Shown here piece by piece: positions 39,175 through 47,039 of a DNA stretch of 64,000 nt (the first letter of the stretch is position 1; every line of letters begins with the position of its first letter). This DNA is from Reyranella sp. Its GTDB lineage: Bacteria > Pseudomonadota > Alphaproteobacteria > Reyranellales > Reyranellaceae. Location of the stretch: NCBI RefSeq assembly GCF_017305915.1, contig NZ_JAFKJN010000018.1, positions 328,840-392,839 on the forward strand, in the 5' to 3' direction. The notes under the pieces were generated by a model. That model was not told the origin of the DNA and did no database searches. It saw nothing but the letters and a program-made list of their open reading frames with translations. A program made the position numbers and the translations under genes.

Positions 39175-39669
39175 TCAGGGCACGATCAGCGTGACCGAGG
39201 AGGTCATCGAGGTCGGCGGCGTCCAGGCGCCGGTCCAGCCGTTGGGACCGTTCAAGCCGAAGCTCACCGTGGCCGAGCCCCAGACCGAGCTGAAGCTGCC
39301 CGTCGTGGTCACGGTGATGTACTTCTTGAGGACCGCGCTGCCGCTGCAGGTGGCGGTGCACTGCACCGTCGTGCCCGGCGCCGACGAGCACTCGCAGAAC
39401 ACGGTGTTGGTGGCGGTGACGCCGGTGAGGCCGCTCGCGTTCTGCGCCGTCGTGTTGATGTTGGCCGTCTCGGTGGGGGCCGTGATACCGTACTGCGCGC
39501 CTTCGCGGGCGCCCTGCAGCATCGCCGACTTCTGCAGGCTGAAGCGGCCGAGGTCGAGCAGCCCTACCAGCATCAGCATCAGGATCGGCAGCGCCAGCGC
39601 GAACTCGATGATCAGGTTGCCGCGGCAGTCAGCCGCCAGCCGCCGCAGGAGGGAACGAGGTACGCGCAT
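39175..39669 (-). CDS. TadE/TadF-like pseudopilin
   Basis: 164 residues from the ATG at 39669. It has the pseudopilin start DCRGNLIIEFALALPILMLM followed by LVGLLDLGRFSLQKSAMLQG, again with Glu in the helix. The domain after the helix is Ser/Thr/Asn-rich with four Cys (CECSS, QCTATC), which could form disulfides in the periplasm. It is probably TadF or a TadE paralog. It lies eight bases after the TadG-like gene. Confidence 0.85.
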   Translation of the reverse strand: MRVPRSLLRRLAADCRGNLIIEFALALPILMLMLVGLLDLGRFSLQKSAMLQGAREGAQYGITAPTETANINTTAQNASGLTGVTATNTVFCECSSAPGTTVQCTATCSGSAVLKKYITVTTTGSFSSVWGSATVSFGLNGPNGWTGAWTPPTSMTSSVTLIVP

Positions 39670-39677
39670 GCCGGGCC

Positions 39678-41156
39678 CTACTCGAAGACCTTGCCCTTGG
39701 TGATCGTCGTCGTGGTGACGATGCCAGCGGGCGTCGTGCCGTAATTGGCGCAGCCGCCCTTGTAGGTGCTGCTGAAGCTGGAGAACTTCAGGTAGCGGCC
39801 AAGCCAGATGGTGCAGCCGGTCGTCGCGTTGCCGCCGAAGGTGCTGATATTCGAGATGTCGATGCGATTGTTCGGGAAGTAGATCGCGCCGGTCAATGTG
39901 GCATTGCTGAGCGAGCTGACGGTGAAGATCTTCGACGCCGAGCTCATGGTGCCGACCGTGGCCCGCGGGTCCTGGTAGAACAGGATGCCGTTGAAAGTGT
40001 TGCCTTGGAACGCGGTGTTGTTGGAGCCGGCGTTGAGGTTGATGGTGCTGTCGGAGGTGATGCTGACGCCACCGATGCCGGCGTCGGCCGTGCCGTTGCC
40101 GAGCTGGGTCAGCACGAAGGCGACGCCGTTGGTCGAGGTGCAGGTCGGGCAACTCACCGTGCTGACGCTGCTGATGTAGAGGTCGCCGCCCGCGATGTAG
40201 TAGATGCCCGGCGAGAAGTTGACGGTCGAGGCATTGCTGACCGACAGGCCGTTGCAATAGATCTTGTTGCCGGTGACGTTGATCGTGCTGGCGCTGCCGG
40301 CGCTGAAGTTGTTGTAGTCGCAGTTGCCGGCGCCCGACGGCAGGCTCAGCGCCCCGATGCTGGCGTAGGGATCGGTGGCGTAGCCGCTCTGGCGCACCAG
40401 CGGCGCGGTACCGCCGCCCGACGACGCGCTGTAGCTGATGCTGCTGTAGTTCTGGACGGTCAGCGTGCCGCGCGTCCACACCTGCTTCAGCGAGGCGCTG
40501 CTGAAGCTGCTGATGTTGACCGATGCGCCGCTGCCCGAACCGGTCGCCGAGCCGTTGGATACGATGGTGCAGTCCGACGTGAAGCTCGAGAAGTTGGTGA
40601 AGCTCACGCCCTGCTCGGCGGCGGTGGTGAGCGCCACCAGGCAACCTTCGTAGCTGGTCGTCGTCGAGGTGACGGTGCCCTGCGCGGCGACCGAGCGGGC
40701 CTTCATGTCGAAGCTGGCGGCCGCGCCGCCGCCCATCCAGCTCATCAGCACCGCGCCCAGGCTGAAGCCGGTCGATTTGGTGATGATCACCTCGACGGCG
40801 CCGGTCGTCGCGACGTTCGGGCCGGTGGTCGGTGGCGCATTCACGGCAACGGTGACGCCGCTGGCGCCGTCGCTGAAGCCGTTGCGCCCGGCCTCGTACT
40901 GGGCGGTGCTGGTGATGGTCGCGTTGTTCTTGCCGGCCATCCGGTCGATCGCGCCGGCCAGAGCCGCGGCATCCGCCGAGCTCTGCATCTGGCGCTTCAC
41001 GCGATAGAGCTGGCCGGTCTCGATGCCGATCGCGACGGCACCGGCCAGGATCGGCAGCACGGCCAGCACGGCCAGCATCGATCCCTTGTCGTCACGCTTG
41101 ATCCGCTGCAAGTGGCCCAGGGTGCCACGCGCTACGCGCAATGCGATCTCCATCAT
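39678..41156 (-). CDS. TadG-like pilus-associated protein
   Basis: 492 residues. The N-terminus has the Tad-type helix KGSMLAVLAVLPILAGAVAI followed by GIETGQLYRVKRQMQSSADA AALAGA, the standard TadG opening. The remaining 400 residues are low-complexity beta-rich sequence dominated by Ser, Thr, Gly and Asn (for example SGSGASVNISSFSSASLKQ). This looks like a repeat-built extracellular or periplasmic domain. A 95-base AT-richer gap with a CGCCCG/CGGGCG hairpin precedes it, so it may begin a separate transcript with the two pseudopilins. Confidence 0.85.
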   Translation of the reverse strand: MMEIALRVARGTLGHLQRIKRDDKGSMLAVLAVLPILAGAVAIGIETGQLYRVKRQMQSSADAAALAGAIDRMAGKNNATITSTAQYEAGRNGFSDGASGVTVAVNAPPTTGPNVATTGAVEVIITKSTGFSLGAVLMSWMGGGAAASFDMKARSVAAQGTVTSTTTSYEGCLVALTTAAEQGVSFTNFSSFTSDCTIVSNGSATGSGSGASVNISSFSSASLKQVWTRGTLTVQNYSSISYSASSGGGTAPLVRQSGYATDPYASIGALSLPSGAGNCDYNNFSAGSASTINVTGNKIYCNGLSVSNASTVNFSPGIYYIAGGDLYISSVSTVSCPTCTSTNGVAFVLTQLGNGTADAGIGGVSITSDSTINLNAGSNNTAFQGNTFNGILFYQDPRATVGTMSSASKIFTVSSLSNATLTGAIYFPNNRIDISNISTFGGNATTGCTIWLGRYLKFSSFSSTYKGGCANYGTTPAGIVTTTTITKGKVFE

Positions 41157-41251
41157 CGCGCCTCTCCATCAATGGTCGCCCGAAACGGGCGGAAAATACA
41201 CTTGATACAAAAGTAGAAGAACGCGCCCTAACTCTAGGAAATATCCTGAAT

Positions 41252-42208
41252 TTAAGTCAAGGAGAATGCGTTCATGATGGCTGGGGCAATGAGCACCGTG
41301 ATGAGCGTCGGCAGGATGAAGACCATCAGCGGCACGGTCATCAGCGCCGGCATGCGGGCGCCCTTCTCTTCTGCCTTGGAGGCCCGGGTCTGGCGGAATT
41401 CCTGGCTCAGGATGCGCAGCGACGCGGCCAGCGGCGTGCCGTACTTCTCGGTCTGGCGCAGCGCGTTGACCAGGGCGGCGACGGCCGGCGAATCGGAACG
41501 CTCGGTCATGTTCTCCAGCGCCTGCTGGCGGTCCGGCAGGTAGGTGAGCTCGATCGCCGTGATCTCGAACTCGGTGGCGAGCTCGGGCATCGAGGTCTGC
41601 ATCTCGCGGCTGACGCGGCGGAAGGCGGCGTCGATGCTGAGGCCGGCCTCGACGCAGATCGTCAGCAGGTCAAGGCCCTCGGGCAGCAGGTAGTTCAGCG
41701 CCTCGCGCCGCTTCTGCGCGACGTTCTTGACGTAGGCCTCCGGCAGCACGAAGCCCGCGAGGACGGCGCCGATGCAGACCGGCAGGGTCATGTCGTCCGA
41801 CACCTGGACGATGCCGGTCACCATGGTCATCAGGATCATGATGAAGCCCAGCACCAGCGGCATGGCGAGCTTGACGAAGACAAACACAACGGTGGCGTCG
41901 CGCGACAGGAAGCCGGCCAACCGGAGCTTGCGCGTGGTCTGGTCGGCGGCGTTGCCGCGCAGCAGGTTGAGGCGGTCGGCGATCGTGCGCATGACGCCGA
42001 TCGACGTCGACTTGGTCGACGTCCTGCCAGTGGCGGCGGCGGTCTGCTCGCTGCGGGTCTTCATGCGGCGGGTCTGCAGCGCACGCAGCCGCGCCTCGAT
42101 CGGCGGCGACCAGGTCAGCGCCGTCCACAGCGCCCAGAACACCACGAAGGCGCCGACCGCGACCAGCACGGTGAAGTTCTTCTCCGAGGCGAGCAGGTCG
42201 AATTCCAT
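41252..42208 (-). CDS. tadC: TadC, inner membrane platform protein
   Basis: 318 residues, GspF family. N-terminal membrane segment KNFTVLVAVGAFVVFWALW; two central segments (LAMPLVLGFIMILMTMV and LPVCIGAVLAGFVLPEAYV); the T2SSF core EGLDLLTICVEAGLSIDAAF with QTEKYGTPLAASLRILSQEF; and a C-terminal membrane segment. TadB and TadC form the inner membrane platform for the TadA/CpaF motor. It is 18 bases after tadB. Confidence 0.95.
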   Translation of the reverse strand: MEFDLLASEKNFTVLVAVGAFVVFWALWTALTWSPPIEARLRALQTRRMKTRSEQTAAATGRTSTKSTSIGVMRTIADRLNLLRGNAADQTTRKLRLAGFLSRDATVVFVFVKLAMPLVLGFIMILMTMVTGIVQVSDDMTLPVCIGAVLAGFVLPEAYVKNVAQKRREALNYLLPEGLDLLTICVEAGLSIDAAFRRVSREMQTSMPELATEFEITAIELTYLPDRQQALENMTERSDSPAVAALVNALRQTEKYGTPLAASLRILSQEFRQTRASKAEEKGARMPALMTVPLMVFILPTLITVLIAPAIMNAFSLT

Positions 42209-42226
42209 CGCGCTACACCTTGCCCG

Positions 42227-43234
42227 TCACACCTTGATCGTTGCGATCTTGTTCATGATGAAGATGCCGAGCCCCATGCTGCCGGCCGCGCACGCAGCGA
42301 CCATCTGGCCGCCCGGCGTGGTGAACAGCGGGCCGATGTAGCCCGGCGAGATCAGGAACAGCGCGCCGCCGACCAGGAACGGCAGGCCGGCCATGATCAG
42401 CATGGTTGCGCGCGCCTCGGAGGTGAAGGCGCGGATCTTGAGGCGCAGCTGCTGGCGCGAGCGCAGGAGCGCGCTCAAGTTGGCCAGCGTCTCGGCGAGA
42501 TTGCCGCCGGTGTCGCGCTGGATCGACATCGCCACGATCAGGAAGTTGAACTCGTCGGTCTGGATCGTGCGTGCAACCTGCCACAGCGCCCGCTCGATCG
42601 GCACGCCGAGTTGCATCTCGTCCTGGGCGCGCTTGAAGACGCCGCCGACCGGATCCTTGATGTCGCGCGACACGTTGCCGATCGCCTCCTGCACCGGCAG
42701 GCCGGCGCGCAGCGCGCGGACCATCAGGTCGATTGCCTCGGGAAACAGCAGGTTGAAGGCACGGCCACGCTTCTTGGCCTTGATGCCGATCACCAGGTTG
42801 GGGATGCCGATGCCGATCAGCAGCGCGCCGACCAGCACCATGCCGGGCGGCAGGTCGAGGAACAGGTAGAGCAGGAATGCCACGCCGACCGCGAGGGCGA
42901 TCGAGGCGAAGGCGAAGTCGCCGAGCGTCAGGTTCACGCCGCTGCTCTGCAGCTTGAGGCGGACCTTGCTGGCGTTGGGGAACCACTGCCACAAGAGCTT
43001 GTCGAGGGTCGGCAGCCGGCCCTGCCGCTCGACCCGGCGCAGCGTCGCCATCTGCAGCGTACGCTTGCCCGAGCGCGTGCGGTCCTCGAGGTCCTCGAGC
43101 CGGTCGTTGAGGCGGCGCTCGGCGAAGAAGCCGCTGAACACGACATAGAGCGTCACGAAGGTCGCGGTGACGCCGCAGGCGATCACGATCGCCACCTGGT
43201 CGAGGCTCAGCGCATGGCTGTCCAACCCGAACAT
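42227..43234 (-). CDS. tadB: TadB, inner membrane platform protein
   Basis: 335 residues, GspF family, paralogous to TadC. Segments: LDQVAIVIACGVTATFVTLY, a central hydrophobic pair (FASIALAVGVAFLLYLFLDL and GMVLVGALLIGIGIPNLVIG), the T2SSF motif EAIDLMVRALRAGLPVQEAI, VAMSIQRDTGGNLAETLANL, and a C-terminal membrane segment. It partners TadC in the pilus platform. Its ATG overlaps the cpaF stop by three bases (ATGA). Confidence 0.95.
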   Translation of the reverse strand: MFGLDSHALSLDQVAIVIACGVTATFVTLYVVFSGFFAERRLNDRLEDLEDRTRSGKRTLQMATLRRVERQGRLPTLDKLLWQWFPNASKVRLKLQSSGVNLTLGDFAFASIALAVGVAFLLYLFLDLPPGMVLVGALLIGIGIPNLVIGIKAKKRGRAFNLLFPEAIDLMVRALRAGLPVQEAIGNVSRDIKDPVGGVFKRAQDEMQLGVPIERALWQVARTIQTDEFNFLIVAMSIQRDTGGNLAETLANLSALLRSRQQLRLKIRAFTSEARATMLIMAGLPFLVGGALFLISPGYIGPLFTTPGGQMVAACAAGSMGLGIFIMNKIATIKV

Positions 43235-45030
43235 CAGGCCATCGCCTCCATCAGCACCCGGTCGAGACCGTAGTAGGCCGCGCGCGGCAGGAAATGCGGG
43301 CGCAGGCCGGAGCTCTTGAAGGCGCCGGCCAGCTTGCCGTCGGCCGCCTCGCCCTTGAACTCGTAGGTGAAGAGGTCCTGGGTGATGACGACCTCGCCCT
43401 CCATGCCCATCACCTCGGTGATGTGGGTGACGCGGCGGACGCCGTCGCGCATGCGGCTGATCTGCACGATGAGCTGCAGCGAGCCCGCGATCTGGGTGCG
43501 GATCGCCTTGGGCGGCAGGCTGGCGACGCCCATCGTCACCATGTTCTCGAGACGGGTCAGCGCCTCGCGCGGCCGATTGGCGTGCAGCGTGCCCATCGAG
43601 CCGTCATGGCCGGTGTTCATCGCCTGCAACAGGTCGATCGCTTCGGGCCCGCGCACCTCGCCCAGGATGATGCGGTCGGGGCGCATACGCAGCGCGTTCT
43701 TCACGAGGTCGCGCATGTTGACCTCGCCGTTGCCTTCGAGGTTGGCCGGCCGGGTCTCGAGGCGGACGACGTGCGGCTGCTGCAGGCGGAGCTCGGCGGC
43801 ATCCTCGATGGTGACCACGCGCTCGCCGTTCTCGATCATACCGGAGAGCGCGTTCAGCATGGTCGTCTTACCCGAGCCGGTGCCGCCCGAGATGATGACG
43901 TTGAGCCGGCAGCGCGCGGCGATGCGCAGCACCGTCGCCATGGCCGGCGAGATGTTGCCCTGCTGCGCCATCTGGTCGAAGCCGATCTGGCGCTTGCCGA
44001 ACTTGCGGATCGACACCGTGGCGCCGTCGATGGCGAGCGGCGGAATGATGATGTTGACACGACTGCCGTCGAGCAGGCGGGCGTCGCAGATCGGGCTCAT
44101 CTCGTCGACGCGGCGGCCGACGCGGCTGACGATGCGGTTGCAGATGTTGAGGAGATGGGCGTTGTCCTCGAACATCACCGAGGTGAGCTCGAGCTTGCCG
44201 CGCTTCTCGATGTAGATCTGCTTGGGCCCGTTGATCATGATGTCGGTGACGCCCTCGTCCTCGAGCAGCGGCTCGAGCGGGCCCAGCCCCATCATGTCGT
44301 TGACGATCTGGTAGACGAGGTCTTCCTGCTCCGGCCGGTTGAGCTGGACGCGCTGCTCGCCCAGTAGCTCGGAGACCAGGCCCTCGAGCTGGCGCAGCAG
44401 CTCGGTGCGCGGCAGGCTGACCGCGGCGGCGAGGTCGATGCGCCGCATGATCAGCGGCTGGATGGTGCGGCGCGCCTGATCGACCTTGCTGCGCGACAGC
44501 CGGCTGTTCACCTTGTCGTCCGAACGAACCGTCTGCTGCGGCGCGTCCCATGCCACCGCAGACTTGGCCTCGATCAGTTTGGGCTCGGCCGGTTTGGCCT
44601 CGGCCTGCGGGATCTCGACGACGATCGGCGGCACGGCATCGACTTCGGCGGCCGGCGCCGGCTCGACCGGCTCGGGTTCCGGCGTGGTGAAGCTCTGCGC
44701 CGGCAGCAGCGGCCGCAGCACCTCGCCGACATAGCCGCGCAATTCGAGCGGCGACAGCATCACGCCGTTCTGGCGGAAATGGATCTGCGCCTGCTGGCCG
44801 GCCTGGCGGGCCACCTCGCCCGCCGGCACGCCGCTGCCGATCAGCTCGCGCAGCCGCGGCCCGACCGCGCCGGCCAGGCTGGCGGCGGCCGCGGCGAGGC
44901 GGGTCTCGCGATCGGCCGGCGTCGCGGCGTCGGGACGCTGCTCGCCGCCGCGGCGGCCCAGCCGGTCGAGCGGCCCGAGAGCCGAGGCGGCGGGCTGGGA
45001 TTCCGAGCTCTTGTTGAGCCGACCGAACAT
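43234..45030 (-). CDS. cpaF: CpaF/TadA, pilus assembly ATPase
   Basis: 598 residues. The N-terminal 170 residues are variable and Pro/Glu-rich. The conserved core includes GPLEPLLEDEGVTDIMINGP, the Walker A IISGGTGSGKTTMLNALSG, the Asp box VVTIEDAAELRLQQPHVVRL, and Walker B/His box RPDRIILGEVRGPEAIDLLQ and MNTGHDGSMGTLHANRP. It is a hexameric cytoplasmic motor powering Flp pilus polymerisation. The long N-terminal region, more than 100 residues beyond a minimal CpaF, is probably a linker. Confidence 0.97.
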   Translation of the reverse strand: MFGRLNKSSESQPAASALGPLDRLGRRGGEQRPDAATPADRETRLAAAAASLAGAVGPRLRELIGSGVPAGEVARQAGQQAQIHFRQNGVMLSPLELRGYVGEVLRPLLPAQSFTTPEPEPVEPAPAAEVDAVPPIVVEIPQAEAKPAEPKLIEAKSAVAWDAPQQTVRSDDKVNSRLSRSKVDQARRTIQPLIMRRIDLAAAVSLPRTELLRQLEGLVSELLGEQRVQLNRPEQEDLVYQIVNDMMGLGPLEPLLEDEGVTDIMINGPKQIYIEKRGKLELTSVMFEDNAHLLNICNRIVSRVGRRVDEMSPICDARLLDGSRVNIIIPPLAIDGATVSIRKFGKRQIGFDQMAQQGNISPAMATVLRIAARCRLNVIISGGTGSGKTTMLNALSGMIENGERVVTIEDAAELRLQQPHVVRLETRPANLEGNGEVNMRDLVKNALRMRPDRIILGEVRGPEAIDLLQAMNTGHDGSMGTLHANRPREALTRLENMVTMGVASLPPKAIRTQIAGSLQLIVQISRMRDGVRRVTHITEVMGMEGEVVITQDLFTYEFKGEAADGKLAGAFKSSGLRPHFLPRAAYYGLDRVLMEAMA

Positions 45031-45036
45031 GCCCGG

Positions 45037-46305
45037 TTACTTCCTCTTCAGCTTCAGGCTCTGGGTGAAGCGCATGAAGGCGCGGGTGGCAGAAGCGCCC
45101 TTCTCCGCCGGCGCGTCGTCCGACCGCTCGAGTGCGGCAACCATCGGGCGCAGCGCCTTGACGATCGGGCTGTTGGGCGCGGCCTCGGCCAGCGGCTTGC
45201 CGAAATTGACCGCCGACAGCGCCGACGGCACGTCGGCCGGGATCTGGCAGTCGACCTTGCGCTTCAGCGTGCGCTCGAGGTCGGCGACCTTCACCGCCGA
45301 GCGGCGCGGATCGAGCGTGCCGCCGGTGACGAGGTGGAACTGGGCCTGCGGCGCGACGTCGTGGGCGAGCTGCTGCAGCCGCATCGCATCGCGCACGCCG
45401 GGCAGCGACAGGTCGGTGACCAGCACGATGTCGGTCGAGGCCTCGATCACCTGGCGCTGGATCACCGGGTCGCCGCGCGGCACGTCGGCGACGATCCAGC
45501 GGAAGCGGCGGTGCACCGAGCGCAGGAAGTCGGCGGCGGCGTGCGGCCGCGCCTGGAAGCCGCCGCCCGGCGGCTCCTCGGCGCCGATGGCGTAGAGGAA
45601 GTCGCTCTTCTTCTGCGCCACCTGCTGGATGAACAGCGCGTCGATGCGGTCGGGCTGGTCGAGCGCCTCGCGCAGCGCGTCGATCGCCTCGAGGTCGAGC
45701 GCCAGCATCAGCGAGCCGTAGTGCAGGTCGAAGTCGATCAGCAGCACCTCTTCCTGCAGCCGCGTGCCGAGCATGCTGGCCAGCGTCACCGCCAGCGTCG
45801 TCGCACCGACGCCGCCTCGGGCGCCGATGACCGACAGCGTGCGCGGCTTGTTGGCCGCCTTGCCGTTGGCGGCCGGCCCGCCGCCGCGCTCGCGCTGCTC
45901 GAACGCGCGGTCGACGGTGCGGCTCATCGCGCCCTCGGCCAGCGGCAACGCCAGGTAGTCGCTGAAGCCGGTCGCGATCAGGTCGCGGTAGAGCGCCACG
46001 TCGTTGATGCGGCCGACGCCGATCAGCAGGCAGCTACCGGGCAGCGCGGTCTTGAGCGCAGCCGCGTCGGCGACGGGATCCGACGAGCCGCCGAGGTCGA
46101 CGATCAACAGGTCGAGGTCACGCGGCCATTCGCTCAGCGCCAGCGCCGTGTCGATCGAACCTTCCCGGATGCTCGCCTTGCCCAGCGTCAGGCTGAACAG
46201 GTCGGACGAGATTCTTCCCTGCGCCACCGTGTCGGTGACGAAGGCCATCGCAGTGATGGAACGGGCGTCCTCCGCGGCGGGTTGAGCGACTGCTGTTGCG
46301 GCCAT
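45037..46305 (-). CDS. cpaE: CpaE/TadZ, polar localisation ATPase
   Basis: 422 residues. An N-terminal receiver-like domain (about 20-145; DLDLLIVDLGGSSDPVADAA) is followed by a MinD/ParA-like domain with the deviant Walker A VIGARGGVGATTLAVTLASM and LLIDFDLHYGSLMLALDL. The Lys of a true Walker A is replaced (GGVGATT), as in other TadZ proteins. CpaE directs the pilus machine to its site at the pole. It precedes cpaF by six bases. Confidence 0.94.
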   Translation of the reverse strand: MAATAVAQPAAEDARSITAMAFVTDTVAQGRISSDLFSLTLGKASIREGSIDTALALSEWPRDLDLLIVDLGGSSDPVADAAALKTALPGSCLLIGVGRINDVALYRDLIATGFSDYLALPLAEGAMSRTVDRAFEQRERGGGPAANGKAANKPRTLSVIGARGGVGATTLAVTLASMLGTRLQEEVLLIDFDLHYGSLMLALDLEAIDALREALDQPDRIDALFIQQVAQKKSDFLYAIGAEEPPGGGFQARPHAAADFLRSVHRRFRWIVADVPRGDPVIQRQVIEASTDIVLVTDLSLPGVRDAMRLQQLAHDVAPQAQFHLVTGGTLDPRRSAVKVADLERTLKRKVDCQIPADVPSALSAVNFGKPLAEAAPNSPIVKALRPMVAALERSDDAPAEKGASATRAFMRFTQSLKLKRK

Positions 46306-46314
46306 GATTCTCCC

Positions 46315-47028
46315 TCAGATTCCGGATCCACCCGTGGCGCCGCCGCCCCCGCCGGTGCCACCACCGCCACCACCAACAACACCACCGCCGCCGCCGCCAC
46401 CACCGGTGGTCGTGCCGCCGCCGCCAGCGGCGCGGACGCGGCCCTCACGGTAGCGCTGCACGGCATCGGCATTGACCTGGCCGTCGGCCGGACCGGCCGA
46501 ACGGCCGATCGCGGCGTCGCGCGGCCGGGCCAGCATCTGGCCCATGTTGTAGGCGTCGGCGCAGCCGAGGCCCGGCATGTCCGACTCGTTGGGATTCCAG
46601 ATCGTCGACGGCGTGTAGGTCGGGCAGTTGTGCGCGGCCAGGCGGTACGCCGAGCGCACCACCACGAGCTGGTCGGGCCCGCGCGCCAACGTCGGGTCGG
46701 CCGAACGGCTGACCCAGCGCGCGCCGGCCTGGGTGAGGCTGCTCGCGACCTGCGCGGCGCGACTCTGCTGCAGCCCGCCCGAGCCGTCGGTCACGATCGT
46801 GAACTCGTCGCGATCGGCACGGCCGTCGCGGGCGACCATGGCGCGCAGCGCCTGGTCCTGGCCGGGATCGAGCCGCACGCTACCAGGCGCGAACGCGACG
46901 GCATGCAGCGTGTCGGCGCGGGATGGCGTGTACCGGGCATCGACCGCCGAGGCTTCGGCGACCGGATCGCTGCAGCCGGCAAGCGCCAGCGCAGCGATCA
47001 GAGGCAGAGGGAGAAGCGCGGATTTCAT
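46315..47028 (-). CDS. cpaD: CpaD-like pilus lipoprotein with long glycine tail
   Basis: 237 residues. MKSALLPLPLIAALALAGC is a lipoprotein signal (lipobox ALAGC). The CpaD core includes VAFAPGSVRLDPGQDQALR and LVVVRSAYRLAAHNCPTYTP, then GLGCADAYNMGQMLARPRD. The last 36 or so residues are almost pure Gly with a few Thr and Val, encoded by a run of CCG/CCA-type repeats. A CpaD usually ends shortly after the core, so the tail is unusual and slippage-prone. CpaD assists secretin assembly. Confidence 0.9.
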   Translation of the reverse strand: MKSALLPLPLIAALALAGCSDPVAEASAVDARYTPSRADTLHAVAFAPGSVRLDPGQDQALRAMVARDGRADRDEFTIVTDGSGGLQQSRAAQVASSLTQAGARWVSRSADPTLARGPDQLVVVRSAYRLAAHNCPTYTPSTIWNPNESDMPGLGCADAYNMGQMLARPRDAAIGRSAGPADGQVNADAVQRYREGRVRAAGGGGTTTGGGGGGGGVVGGGGGGTGGGGGATGGSGI

Positions 47029-47039
47029 TGTTGTTGCTC

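Noticed and set aside
46320..46440. CCG/CCA repeat run as a separate tandem-repeat or CRISPR-like element
   Set aside because: It is in frame and simply encodes the glycine tail of CpaD; no regular spacers.
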